Shown: one piece after another, positions 34,668 through 45,229 of the stretch | How the letters are laid out: each line of letters opens with the position of its first letter | Position numbering within the stretch: the stretch's first letter is position 1 | Source: Brachionus rotundiformis | Lineage: Eukaryota; Rotifera; Eurotatoria; Ploima; Brachionidae | Assembly: GCA_016802295.1 (NCBI GenBank) | Contig: JAESIW010000020.1 | Coordinates: 1,426,689-1,490,688, forward strand | Direction: 5' to 3' | Length of the DNA: 64,000 bases | Translations under genes and position numbers: made by a program | The notes under the pieces: generated by a model | The model's input: only the letters and a program-made list of their open reading frames with translations | Database searches by the model: none | Told to the model about the DNA's origin: nothing

Positions 34668-35438
34668 CTAGTTTTCATCTTCGTCACCTTCTTCGTCGTC
34701 GTCGCCTTCGGCGTCCTCCTCATCGTCATCGTCGTCGTCGTCCTCCCCGGCCTCATTGTCCTCATCATCCTCATCTCCCTGAGCCAAATAGTACTGTAAC
34801 GGGTTCGGCCAAATATCGTCTTTGATAACTTCGCCAAAGTCGTCACCGGACGCCTCTGAATGGTCGTTGAACCACGAAAAGAACAAACTGGCCTCCTTGT
34901 GGGCTCGTTTTCGCACTCCTTTCGAGTCGCCACTAGCCTTCGACTCCTCGGTCAAGTTCTTGCCCGGCTTCCACTTGATCTGCGACGACTTGCACGTCGG
35001 CTCGCCATTGTCGTTCAAGTGAAACTCTTTGAACAGCACGTCGTTCTCGAAGAACGGGTTTTTGCTGCTGTCAAAGTAGAAATTGATCCTGTAGCCGGAC
35101 TTGATGTCCTCGAACTCCTGCACGTCCACTTTTTTCAAGTACTGCAGAGCGTCCTCGTCGTCCTCGTCCAGCAGAGTCGACAACTGCGGATGGTTGACGA
35201 ACACAGTTACCCAGAAATTTGGTATTTTGGAAATCAGATCGGAGCGCTTTTTGTAGTGTGGCTGGCGCAGTTTGTTAAACTTTTGCTCTACTTTAAGGAT
35301 TTCTTCGCTGGCTTCTTCGTTTAGCTTGTCGATTTCGCCCTGAACGCGGTCGATCTCGTCTATCGCCTCTTGGGCTTCTTTGTCGATTTGCTCGACACCG
35401 GCACCATTTTTGGCTATTTTGGCTGCAGGACCTGACAT
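34668..35438 (-). CDS. SET: SET / TAF-I histone chaperone
   Basis: Intronless 256-aa protein of the nucleosome assembly protein family. Starts MSGPAAKIAKNGAG; residues about 15-75 form the long dimerisation helix (EAIDEIDRVQGEIDKLNEEA) followed by KLRQPHYKKRSDLISKIPNF, the SET/TAF-I signature. The earmuff domain follows with FWVTVFVNHPQLSTLL, IKSGYRINFYFDSSKNPFFE, SSQIKWKPGKNLTEES, EASLFFSWFNDHSEASGDD and the DDIWPNPLQYYL motif. The last 35 residues are an acidic D/E tail, as in human SET. Role: nuclear chaperone for H3-H4 and H1, inhibitor of histone acetylation and of PP2A. Codon use is strikingly GC-rich (C or G at most third positions), unlike every neighbour, probably reflecting high expression. 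Confidence 0.96.
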   Translation of the reverse strand: MSGPAAKIAKNGAGVEQIDKEAQEAIDEIDRVQGEIDKLNEEASEEILKVEQKFNKLRQPHYKKRSDLISKIPNFWVTVFVNHPQLSTLLDEDDEDALQYLKKVDVQEFEDIKSGYRINFYFDSSKNPFFENDVLFKEFHLNDNGEPTCKSSQIKWKPGKNLTEESKASGDSKGVRKRAHKEASLFFSWFNDHSEASGDDFGEVIKDDIWPNPLQYYLAQGDEDDEDNEAGEDDDDDDDEEDAEGDDDEEGDEDEN

Positions 35439-36182
35439 TCTAAAAATTTCTAAATTAATTTAAAGTAATAAATAAAAATTTGTTTTATTTAAATAGGAAA
35501 AATGTGTCGAAAGGCCAAGAAGATAAAAAATATTATGCAAGCTAAATAGTTGTAATTTTTTAACCATTCAATTGAACGCCATGTTAACTGCTTAGCTTAG
35601 TAAACTAAAGAGAGAGAGAGAGAGTTAAGTGCGTGAACACTGTTCTTCAGATCGTCTCGTGTTTGGTTTGAAATTATTTTTTTGTGCAAGTAATGGTTTA
35701 TTTAATTGCTGCTTTTTTTTGTTTCTTTAAACTTAATAAAAGACATTTTTTTAACAATTTATTTTCTTACTTTATTTTAAAATATTTTAATATGAGAAGT
35801 TAAATTAATTTAAATATTTTTTAAATATAATTCTGCAGATAAGTGCTTGTGTTTGCTAGTTGTTTGTATCCATTTTGGGATTACATTGTTCTTGTTTTTT
35901 GTTGCCGGACCTGGAGATGTCTGATTTTTTGTCTTCTAAAGAAAAAATTGTTTGACGCAAACAAATTTGTCCAAAACCGAAACAACCATTCGCCAAAAAA
36001 TCAAAAAATTCGCTAATAAAAATAAATTTTTTTATCTGTATTTATCTAGTTAAGTGAAAATTAAAACATATCTTCCTAAATAAAGTAGTATTTGTACTGC
36101 AGCATGGCGACATGTGAGCGCGTCGGGGACGCCCTGTGACACCTTTTAAGTGTTCATCCAGCTTGTTTTTGAAGACCATGAA
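35439..36182. promoter_or_regulatory. SET upstream region with GA repeat
   Basis: Upstream of SET. Includes a (GA)n run of about 16 bp near 35610-35625, a possible GAGA-type element 180 bp before the start codon; its use is inference. Remaining sequence has no gene. Confidence 0.35.
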
Positions 36183-36860
36183 TATTTTTCAACCACAAAA
36201 ATTGTAAAATATACCACAAATTTAATAAAATATGAACTGATTTATTATTAGAATAAGAACAATTTAAAGAAATAATGAACACATATTAAGAAAATAGACT
36301 TTTTATTAGAAAGAAGTAAAAAAAAAGAAAAATACAAACAAATTCATTAAACTAATAATTTTTTTTAATTCACCGCCGTATGTTTTACATGCAACCTTTT
36401 CAAGAGCAACGTTTTCAAGTCAAGAACATCTCTTTCCATGTCTTTGAAATTGTCGAATTCACAATGCATATCGTACATTATAACTTTTACTCTTTCCTTT
36501 TTGATTTGTGGCTTTTTAAGAATTAGCCTGAAAATACCTCAGCATCATCAACAGTTTGGTCTGATGGATCTAACAGGACAATCTCGTGCGATTGAGTTTT
36601 TGATTCTACGCTTTCTGAATTCATTATATGATTATAAGCTACATTTCTATCTGTTTTATACTGATAAGTTATAAATTAAGTTAATTAAATCACTCAATTA
36701 ATTATTAATTGACTCAGATAGTTAATATCAGATAGTGATTCCTCTAATATATCTGTTACATTTTTCTCATTTATGTGCGACATTTTTTATATTTTAGTTA
36801 TTATTCATATAATATTTGTTCTCGATTTAATAAATTTGTGGTGAACTTTTACTATCAGCC
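36183..36860. mobile_element. candidate element with ACCACAAATTT ends
   Basis: Inverted ends: ATACCACAAATTTAATAAA at 36211-36229 and AATAAATTTGTGGT at 36829-36842, the same end motif as at 27455 and 28390, and again with an outer CCACAAAAATTG at 36192. It encloses a decayed ORF (36365-36624). Likely a short member of the Mutator-like family noted at 27433-28428. Confidence 0.45.
36365..36624 (-). pseudogene. small decayed ORF inside the element
   Basis: Minus strand: ATG at 36624 opens MNSESVESKTQSHEIVLLDP and SDQTVDDAE (29 codons); after 26 intervening bp the frame resumes at 36511 as PQIKKERVKVIMYDMHCEFD, NFKDMERDVLDLKTLLLKRL and ends at 36365. The 26-bp gap has GT and AG ends but is shorter than any other intron in this window (about 45 bp minimum), so a deletion or frameshift in an old ORF is more likely than splicing. 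Unknown family. Confidence 0.3.
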
Positions 36861-37115
36861 GTTTTTGAATTCATTCACATTTTTGACAAGGCGATTTTGT
36901 TATTCTGTTGTTGAAGAATTCATGGCATTGATTGCTCTTCTGAGTCTCTCTCTGTGGCCATATCGACCTGGAATGCGAGTCGGTTTCGCGTGCCAATCCA
37001 TATTTTCTACGCCAAATTCAAACTTTAACATTTGAATTAGGTCACCGCGAATTCTGCGCTGTTTTAGCGTGGTTAGGTTCATAAGATCGCAGCGCTTTTC
37101 ATAGGTCCGATTCTT
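36840..37115 (-). mobile_element. LINE C-terminal fragment
   Basis: Minus-strand frame LTTLKQRRIRGDLIQMLKFE, then GRYGHRERLRRAIN, typical of CR1-like ORF2 ends (RRxRGDLIQM). A frameshift near 36925 moves the continuation HEFFNNRITKS to another frame. 5'-truncated and decaying. Confidence 0.8.
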
Positions 37116-37129
37116 GGTCAGTAGTTTAA

Positions 37130-37342
37130 TAGTAGAAAGCCCGAGGGGTTTTTAAACTCCTTTTTAAAAAAGTTAAACTTGAATATTATCTCAAAGAAAT
37201 AAAGTTATCAAAAATTTCTCAAAGAAACTGTATATCAACTTGTAATACTTAAATTTTCTAATCATATTTAAATAAATTTTTTCTATTTCTTTTAAAATTT
37301 TAATTTGAAATTTTTGTAATTAATCAGCCGGGCTTTCTAGTG
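37130..37342. mobile_element. piggyBac-like MITE, copy 1
   Basis: 213 bp flanked by TTAA on both sides (37126-37129 and 37343-37346). Ends TAGTAGAAAGCCCG and CGGGCTTTCTAGTG are inverted repeats of about 14 bp. Full-length match to the copy at 53041-53254 at roughly 90% identity. The CACTAGAAAG start resembles the CCCTAGAAAG end of piggyBac, and TTAA duplication is the hallmark of that superfamily. No ORF. Confidence 0.88.
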
Positions 37343-37346
37343 TTAA

Positions 37347-37898
37347 ACTAAGAAAAAAATATAAAAATGAAATTTAGATTTAAAAGCGGGAATAAAAATT
37401 GACATAAAGAATTTTTTATAAAACTTTTTAATTTATAAATAAAAATCCTAATTTTCAATTCGACACTAAAATTTTGAATCTATTATTTGACTTATCTGCA
37501 AGGTAATCCGATATTTCCCATAAAATGAGTATAAAGAAGACCAAATTTAGTAAGTCAATCCATAAAGAGTAAAAGACTGGATAATTTTAATTAAATGGTT
37601 TAAAAGTGAACTTTTTTGTTTAATTTCTTTAATTTTAAGGCATCTATTCTTCGACTAACTTTTTAATACTTAAAAATTATTAGAATAAGAATTTAATTTT
37701 TAATTAAGATTTAAATAAATTCTAAATACGTTAATTAAAGTTTATTTAAATTATTGTAATTAGGATCTGAACCATTTTTAATTACAAAGCAAAATAATTA
37801 TCTTAAAAATTTTGAAATCATGTGATTGTGAACTATATTTTTAGCAAATTAATAATTATAATAGCTAAAAATTCATTTTTTTTTCAAATAATTCTAAA
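37347..37898. other. intergenic, promoter of copper transporter
   Basis: AT-rich spacer leading to the SLC31 start codon. Nothing specific visible. Confidence 0.5.
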
Positions 37899-38552
37899 AT
37901 GTATTTTGATTGGAATTGGCAAATTAATGATTTTATGTTTGAAGGCTTTAACATAGACACTTTAGAAAGCAAGCTAAATCTAGATAAAAATTTTAATTAA
38001 AGTGTAACTTTGGATTTCAAAAGAATGTCTATTGATAATTTTCATTGTTTTTTGTATGGCCTATTCGACCGAACTAATCAAAACATTTCAGAAAGTCCTC
38101 AACAAAAAAGTTCAGGCAAGTTGGTCGAATCCAAGTGAAAATAGTGAAACTACGCCTTTGGTTAATTCGCTTATAAGTCCTTCTGAAAGCGAAATCAAAA
38201 AAAGAAAGTACCATTGTAAAATACGTATTTATGTTTTAAAATATAATTTTTAAAATTAGGCTAAAAAATCATATAATTCAATCTTTAATGTACATGTTAA
38301 ATTTAACAATTGGTTATGTTTTAATGCTAATAGCCATGGGAATGTATTCTGGTCATTTTTTAGCTATCATATTTGGTATACATTCATAAAACCAAATTAG
38401 AGATTTAATCAAAATTTAATTAAGGAATTGGATTTGGATACTATTTTTTGCATATTTTGACACCGGACTTTTACCAATCGATTTCAAATGAAAGTATTGG
38501 AATAAATGAGGACGAAAATGTTCCAAGGTCATCTAATTACGATCAAATATAG
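37899..38552 (+). CDS. SLC31A2: SLC31-family copper transporter (CTR2-like)
   Basis: Four exons, 37899-37968, 38024-38207, 38260-38375 and 38425-38552, in phase, 165 aa. Begins MYFDWNWQINDFMFEGFNID, aligning with the start of the conserved CTR core, so there is no Met/His-rich extracellular domain as in CTR1. TM1 is LLIIFIVFCMAYSTELIK across the exon 1/2 join, collinear residue for residue with human CTR1 VFLLAMFYEGLK. TM2 has the essential MxxxM motif (MLIAM in IGYVLMLIAMGMYSGH); TM3 has the GxxxG packing motif GIGFG. The C-terminus lacks the HCH tail. Intron 1 begins GC, not GT. Role: homotrimeric Cu(I) channel, in the CTR2 case mostly endo-lysosomal. Symbol reflects the short N-terminus and is tentative. 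Confidence 0.85.
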
Positions 38553-38703
38553 AAAAAATTAATAATTGAGATTAATTGATTAAATATTTTATTAAAATGA
38601 AATTTTAACCACTTTATTTATTTTAGTTATTTTTTATTAAGATAAGAACTTTTTAGAAACAAAATATTAATACATATTTATATTTTTACTAAATTAATAA
38701 AAC

Positions 38704-41700
38704 TTACTCTGCTGCTTTTTTTAGAACCTCTTGCATTTCTGGATAACTTTTAACTACTTCATCTAGATCATTTTTTTTAAGAAGCAACAAATTCGAAAAT
38801 CCCTTTGAGACAACATTTGCTGTTCGTCGATTTCCACCATCACCCATTGACAAAAGACTAATTTCGCCAAAATAACTACCCTCTTTCATTTGTGCCACAG
38901 CCTTTCCATCTACCACTACTTCAATTATTCCTTTATGAACTATAAACATCTCTCTTCCCACATCTCCCTTAACTATTTTTTAAAAATCGGTCAGAAAATA
39001 AATCAATGCTACTTTTTTGCAAATATAATCACCAGGCATAAAAATTACAGGCTTTAGCTTCAAGACTAATGCATAAAGTAAATTCTTTTCACATTCCTTT
39101 ACATTCACATTAGATATATCTAAGTAGAAATCTAAAACTTACCTGAAATAATTTTACTTTGCTGATTAGATCAAAATAGACTTCAATTGCCAAATCTGTC
39201 TGAACATTAATTGGCAAAAAAGTAATTGCATCGAATGGAACTAAGCAAAAAATTATATTATTAAAACAATCCTTTATCAAATATTTTATATAATATTCCG
39301 CAAACATACATATATTTTTTCTAATAAATCAATTTATTAAATAAAAAAAAATTCTATCGCTAAAATGAAAATTTTAACTAATCAGGCTATAAAAGATGCT
39401 GATCAATTTCTATGGCAAAAATTACCATTTTTCTTTCAAACAAAAAAATTGTATCTTATTATTTTAGTAATTAATTATTTTCTTTAAATTAGTCCTATAA
39501 TATAAATATTTTTGTTAGTAGTCCCGCTATAGTAGACTTTTGACGGCCGACGTATTTGATTTAGATATCTGTTATTTTCATGAAATTTAATTTCTAATCA
39601 TTTAATTAAATAATTTAAAGTTAAATTTGAAGAAAATTAACCTTGATTTTGTTCTTTTGCCCAATAATCGAACCAAAGCATTACTTTTTTCATCAACTGG
39701 TCAGGTAAGTTTAACCTCTTAATAAAATTAAAAGTTGAGTCCAGGACTATCAAAAATGAGTCTTGCTTGGTGGATAATGATCCAATAATGTTGCGAATTT
39801 GACCAACTATTAAGGCAAACAAAAACAAAGCTAAAACATAAGCTATGGCTGTGAATAAGTATTCTAATTTGGTCACTGGCTGTGGGTTATTTCCTATTGT
39901 TGAAGCTGTTTTTAGACCAAACAAATAAGAATAAACATAGCTTTAGAATATGCTTTAAATAAAGCTTATCTATAGAATTTAAAAAATTACTTATTAACAT
40001 TAGAGTCTTTAGAATTATAAACCCATTCATTATTAATCTGGTAATTTCTTGTTTCCCAAAGAGATATTTTGAAATATGCACAGGCATACAAATGAACTAC
40101 TATTTGAAGATATACAAAGAGACGTATTAATCTAAAAAAAATTTATATTTATTCTATTTTATTAACAAGAAACTCGTCAATATTTGGGAAAGCGGTGGAT
40201 CAATTTGGTGAAGTGACAGGGTCTTAGTGATGTAGGCTTGAGTCCGAGAGAAGCTTTGGTGGTTAATGATAATGGTCAAGTTCCTGAGAATGGTACCAGG
40301 AAATCAGCGAGAGTCAAACTCAAACTCAACATATTCAAGTCAATCCGAATTCTAAATCCCAAGATAAATTAACTCTCTTATGAATCTTAAATTATAAACT
40401 TTGGAAGATTTTTTTTAACTTTCTCTTTTTTTTTTAAGTCGGGGAGGATGTAGTATCCTAGAGCTAATGCTTATTTATTTTACATTTAAGGAAACATTCT
40501 AGAATGTTTAAGTTTCAGAAGTCTCACTTTACCACATCCTCTATGCATGACTCGTGTTGAATAATTTTGTTAATTTTTGTAAGCTTTGGCTTACAAATAA
40601 AAATTACAGTTGTAAACCATTTTTAGGGGTAGAACTTTTAAATTCAAAATAAATCTTTTAAACCTAAACGAGCTTGGTGTTGAATATTACAGATAAAAAA
40701 TTTGATTCTATGGAAAATATCAAAAAGAAGAATTAGCGCTTCATTCAATTGATTGCTTTATTTTTAGCTGTAAGAGTAAGACTGTTGTCATTTCTTTTTT
40801 AAATATTCTTTTATAAAATGAAGAACCACTTATTCCCGTATACATATCTTTTAACATGGCGAACGGGTTTTGATTTTTCGTCCAGTACAACCATGTTAAA
40901 TTTTTAAAAATAATTTATATATATAGTATATTAATAATTCAAAATTTTAACCTAACTATAAATGCATAAGACTGAACCGATCGATCCCATCTGTCAAAAA
41001 ATTCCCAAAGACTATTCACTTTAAGGCATCGATTTAGACGCAGTAGAGGATAAATTCCTATGATTATCTGCATAATGTCAAAAGGAATAATTGATGTTAT
41101 ATCAAACTAAAGAAAATTATTTTATCAAGTCTTAATCAAGATTTAAAAGCAATTGTTACTATAAATTTAATCGAGGTGAAGTACATTCTCGATGTTGATC
41201 TTATGTCCAGGATCCACATGCCATCACTTATGAACTTAATTCTGGTTTGTACCAAAAAGATATCAATCAAATAAATCAAATCACATATATAATCAGCAAA
41301 AATCCATAATATTTTTTTATCTGATTTGAAAAATTTTTCCAAACTAGAAATTGTTTGGTTGGTCAAGTTAGCTTCTTGATCAAGCACTGTCTCATTTGAG
41401 AAATCTGGTCCATAGCCTTTATGGTATTCGAAAGCAAAGCGAATAGATATACTTATTAAATTGTAAATATAAGCAAGAAAAACAATTCCCAGCCAAGTCA
41501 GATAATAGCCACTTTGGAAATCTACAGGCTTGAACAAATTTATAAAATTGCTCATTTTTGGACACGCTCTGTTGGTAAAGCTTCGGAATGAGATTTTCTT
41601 TTTAATTTTCCTCTTAGATTCTTCTGTATCTAACACAGGTGGGTTTTCTTCGCTATCATCTTCTTGTTCTCTAATCGGTTCCATTTTTAACAAAATACTC

Positions 41701-42008
41701 TCTACACAGTCATTCTCTACACTTTTCAAATAGCTGTTGGTACGAATGTTGTCCATCGATTTGGCTGAAACTGACTCGAAACCAAGCTTTCGTAAACTTG
41801 ATCTGACTGAATCTTCATCCTCGTCAAGTGTTTTAAAAAAAAAGAAATTTTTTTGATTCTTTGGCTCATAGGAGCATGAGTACCGCTCTGCTGAATACCG
41901 CTTCAAAATACTAGCTGCCAATTTTTGGCTTGATAAAAGTCTCTTATTCTCATCTCTTGATCTTAAGTATATCGATGAATAATAGTCTTTTTCCAGACTT
42001 GACTTCAT
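38704..42008 (-). CDS. CNGB1: cyclic nucleotide-gated channel, beta-type subunit
   Basis: Seven exons: 41160-42008, 40952-41106, 39991-40131, 39642-39940, 39143-39240, 39013-39096, 38704-38967; total 629 aa in one frame. A 170-residue cytoplasmic N-terminus precedes S1 (YLTWLGIVFLAYIYNLISI); S2-S3 KILWIFADYICDLIYLIDIF; S4 region YPLLRLNRCLKVN; S5 LFVYLQIVVHLYACAYF; pore FGLKTASTIGNNPQPVT; S6 YVLALFLFALIVGQIRNIIG; C-linker KKVMLWFDYW; cyclic-nucleotide domain VIFMPGDYICKK, GREMFIVHKG, GSYFGEISLLSMGDGGNRRT with the phosphate-binding Arg. GQIRNIIG and GGGNRRTANVV-type wording favour CNGB1/B3 over CNGA. Role: subunit of a cGMP/cAMP-gated cation channel in sensory cells. The filter residue after TIG is Asn. 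An LTR element lies in intron 2. Convergent with the copper transporter, 151 bp apart. Confidence 0.9.
40190..40691 (+). mobile_element. 3' end of an LTR retrotransposon
   Basis: 40449-40691 has LTR features: starts TGTAGTATCC and ends GAATATTACA (TG...CA with inverted TGTARTAT ends), preceded by a purine tract GTCGGGGAGGA (polypurine tract), with AATAAA near 40596 just after a TGTAAGC/GCTTACA hairpin. Upstream, 40215-40380 encodes QGLSDVGLSPREALVVNDNG and RKSARVKLKLNIFKS, like the basic C-terminus of a Ty3/Gypsy-type Pol. The rest is absent. It sits in intron 2 of the CNG gene on the opposite strand. Confidence 0.65.
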
Positions 42009-42317
42009 TTTTTAATATTTTTAGAATAAATATTTAATTCCAAATTGAGATAAGGTGGTGTTTTTTAATTATAGACTTAGATAATTTATTATGGTTGATA
42101 AGGAGATTATTTGGTTAGGAATCAATATTATCAAAAAATTTATGTTTATATAATTAAGATAATTGAATGAATGAATTTTGTATTTGAAAATACTGAATTT
42201 TTAATAGATTGCTTAAATTTAACAAAAAGATATTTTGATTTTTCGAATTAAAAAAAAGAATTCTGAATAAAATAATTTAAATGAATTGTATTATTTTTCA
42301 TTCGTTTTAGGTATTAT

Positions 42318-42632
42318 AAAAATTCTTCCTATTTTGATAAATTAAAGTTTACTAAAATAAAATATGTTTAAAAAAATACTGTAACATAGTGCAACAAAAT
42401 TTGTTGCATCTTTTTTATCAAAAATTAAAGCTTTATTTTCTTTTTTTTAGTTAAACAAAATCAATGATCAATTTCAGTATTATTGATGCTTTACTTTTTG
42501 CCTTGTATCTACATCAGAAAAATTATTTTAGGCAAAAATGATAAAACAAAGTATATTGCACTATGTTACAGTATTTTATTAAATATATTTTATTTTAGTA
42601 AATTTTAATTTATCAAAAAAGGAAGAATTTTT
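42318..42632. mobile_element. MITE with 77-bp inverted repeats
   Basis: Left arm 42318-42394 (AAAAATTCTTCCTATTTTGA ... CATAGTGCAA) and right arm 42556-42632 are inverted copies with few mismatches, including GTAACATAGTGCAA and TTGCACTATGTTAC at the inner edge. The spacer is 161 bp, AT-rich, without ORF. No clear target duplication, so superfamily is unknown. Located upstream of the CNG gene start. Confidence 0.8.
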
Positions 42633-43259
42633 GTTTTGTTTGTTTATGCAGTTCACCTTCGTTTTATTTGTCAGTATTTAATTTTGTCCTAAAGAAATCA
42701 ATACTTTTAAATAATGACTTATTGACTAAAAATAATATAAATATTTTAAAATTTTTGTAAAATTTAAGAAAAAATAAAAACTGTTTCTAAATTTGATTTT
42801 AAATATTTTCATGTATTTATATAAAAATATTCCTAAAATTTCATCGAAATCATCTTGAAATAAAAATTAAAAATTATTTTTTAATTTCGGGGAAAATTGT
42901 TTTTCTCGTAGAAAATTCCGTAAATAATAAACATGGCCAAAAATCAATATAATTAATATCAATTTTGTCTAAGCATAAATTTTTAAATAAAAAATTCTCT
43001 TCGTCGCCAGTCCATCATGATTATTGACAAAAATATACCATTCTGATATCTTATTTCCGTGTTAACAACAAATCAATAGATCCATAATTAATTTTCGATT
43101 ATTAAGGCAAAATATATCGGAGTCTTTCAATATTTTCCGTTTTACCTGACTCGTTCAGCTGGTCTATCAAATTTTACATCTAAAAATATTGATTTTATAT
43201 TGTTTTTATTTTATTGAATTATCAAAATCAAAATTAATTACTTGCTGCTAAACATTACA
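42633..43259. other. intergenic, nothing else seen
   Basis: AT-rich; must contain the promoter of the plus-strand 4-TM gene. No element recognised. Confidence 0.5.
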
Positions 43260-45156
43260 ATGAAGCAAAGCAACCTAAAGCCTATTAATCACTCAAATGC
43301 TAAGGATCCGATAGAACTGCTGTACACCAGACGACTTACAGTTAGATATCAAAAAAGACAACTGATAAATGTCCGATTATCTGACTTTTCCAAACGAGTA
43401 CTCTTAGTTCACGCCTTAATATTGTTTACTGTATCAATTTTTTTAATTGGAATACAAATTGGTATTTTTGTGCACAAGACAAAGCTCTATTTTACTGCTA
43501 GTGGATTTTGGATGAGCTTTGTATTTATGCTATGTATCTTATCTCTAAAGTTTTTAAGTAAGAATTTTTATTTTAATTTTTAGAAAAAAGATAAAATTTA
43601 AATTCGAGTTTTTTCATTTTAATTAATTTTTAGAATAAAATAAGGATTTTTACTTAAATTTAAGAACAGATTCAGTATTTTTGATAGTTAAATATTTATT
43701 CAAAGTAAATTTTGAACACAGATTAATAATCTGACCAGACTTTCCATAGTTTATTTGAAATTATTGATCGCCTTGGCATTAATCGCATTCAGGAGATTTG
43801 GTAATTACATTTGGATTAGTCTCCTGAGTTTATTTCTAATCCTTTCTTTTCTATCGTGTGCTCTTTTTAGATTTATGTCCAAAACTTGGCGAAATATTTA
43901 CCATTCATCAAAGATACTTATTTCAGACTCCAATTCTACTGTATTCTTTAATATTAAATTCTTAAGTTAAATTTCCTCTTTGATTGGGATCTACAAGGTC
44001 TATGAGAAGTATCTACATCTGTTAATTTGTTTTTTTTAGAAAATTTGTCAGATTTGCGGCTTTTCATCAACTGTTTCATTTAACTTTTAAGAATTAAATT
44101 TTAAATAAGTGAACGATATGTCTATTTTATACTATAAAGATATAAATTGAAGTGTATAGAGGTATAATTGCTTGTTTTCTGAGACTCTTTTGGCATTTAA
44201 TATACTTTATGCTTACATTGGTAACTTATTCCATTTTAATCAATATCTTATATCATATATTTATCTTATATTTAGTGCGGCACTTAATTTTGGAATTTAA
44301 GTATTAATGCTTCTTATATTTCTGATTCTATTCTTTTTATTTTTGGTCTCAAAAAAGCACCTAGACCAGAAAATCTAAGTTTAAAGGCACACTTATTTAT
44401 TCAGTTTATTTTAACAACGGATTGATCTAGGCCCATGAATGCACTTTAATCCCTTTCAAGGTTTGATGCATGCATTACTCTGCAGGCTATATGGTAAAAT
44501 AAGTTATTACCGTACCCCCTCGTTCTATTATGCTGTACCAAAAGTTAAGAAACGCTTTTGGATCATGCACCAAGTATATCTCGCCCATGCTATGAATTTT
44601 AATATTTTTTTAATCCAAAAATATAAAGAATTAATTTCTTAAAATTTATAATTTTTTAATTTTAAAATCGAACCTTGATGACCCATTAAACTCAGTATTT
44701 GATGCGGATCTTAACGCGTGATTACGCTATTAAAGCATGCGTTCAAAGTTAACAATATTATAGCATGGGCAAGATTTACTTTGGTGCATGGTCCAAAAGC
44801 GTGCCTTACGGTTTTTAAGGGATTCTTTTATAGTATATATGGAATTTTTTAAAATTTTAACCTTTTCTAAAGGTAAAAAAAGATCATATGGATATTTAAT
44901 GATTACATTAGGACTTCACTTTTTTGCTTTTTTATCAACAATTGGCGGCATTATATTGAACGTATTCGACATGGCCTATTACAACATTAAATGTATGAGT
45001 GCCTGTGAGACATTTTCTACACAATACCTAAATTTGATGGTGATAGTGTTTGGAGTTATTGGTTTAATGAGCATATTTTTGTTCATGGCTGCTGTAGAGT
45101 ATTATGTTCTGCATGATGCCAGAAAATTAAATGTCTATTTACACAATCGGAAATGA
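43260..45156 (+). CDS. four-TM membrane protein (MS4A-like architecture)
   Basis: Two exons, 43260-43557 and 44873-45156, joined in phase 1 (KFL-S-KKRSYGYL) give 193 aa. A 50-residue cytoplasmic N-terminus (MKQSNLKPINHSNAK) is followed by TM1 VLLVHALILFTVSIFLIGIQ, TM2 GFWMSFVFMLCILSLKFL, TM3 GYLMITLGLHFFAFLSTIGG, an outer loop with a CMSAC cysteine pair, TM4 LMVIVFGVIGLMSIFLFMAA and a short tail. Layout and intron position equal those of the convergent gene 45230-46160, so the two are probably paralogues. The order (short first loop, cysteine-bearing second loop) recalls MS4A/CD20-like proteins, but identity is not established. The 1315-bp intron is long and carries an inverted-repeat element. 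Confidence 0.75.
43755..43970 (+). other. ORF inside the intron of the 4-TM gene
   Basis: An open frame with a hydrophobic stretch (LTRLSIVYLKLLIALALIAF, then YIWISLLSLFLILSFLSCAL) of about 90 codons when extended back to the AG at about 43726. It might be an alternative exon or a relic of another 4-TM paralogue; the protein without it has a complete four-TM plan, so I do not include it in the gene. Confidence 0.25.
44508..44812. mobile_element. inverted-repeat element in 4-TM gene intron
   Basis: The left segment CGCTTTTGGATCATGCACCA with CGCCCATGCTAT (44553-44593) is mirrored on the right by ATAGCATGGGC and TGGTGCATGGTCCAAAAGCG (44761-44801). The outer right end CCTTACGGT and left end TACCGTA resemble the ends of the palindromic element at 27801 (TACCGTAATGCC). 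So it is likely a diverged relative, non-autonomous, with the spacer AT-rich. Confidence 0.65.
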
Positions 45157-45229
45157 AATAATTTTTAATTAAAATCTTTATTTAAATAAATAATTATCAA
45201 TTGTTTAAATTTGTCAGTTAGTATTTATT

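Noticed and set aside
34589..34933. 114-aa minus-strand frame rich in R, T and M
   Set aside because: Lies antiphase inside the SET acidic tail; its composition is a by-product of GAC/GAG/GAT repeats.
36512..36537. 26-bp GT-AG intron in the small ORF
   Set aside because: Shorter than any other intron here and probably below the spliceable minimum, so treated as a deletion or frameshift in a relic.
40200..40240. tRNA-like wording (GTCTTAGTGATG...TTGAGTCCGAG)
   Set aside because: No acceptor stem or full cloverleaf can be drawn; the stretch reads as the end of the retroelement Pol frame.
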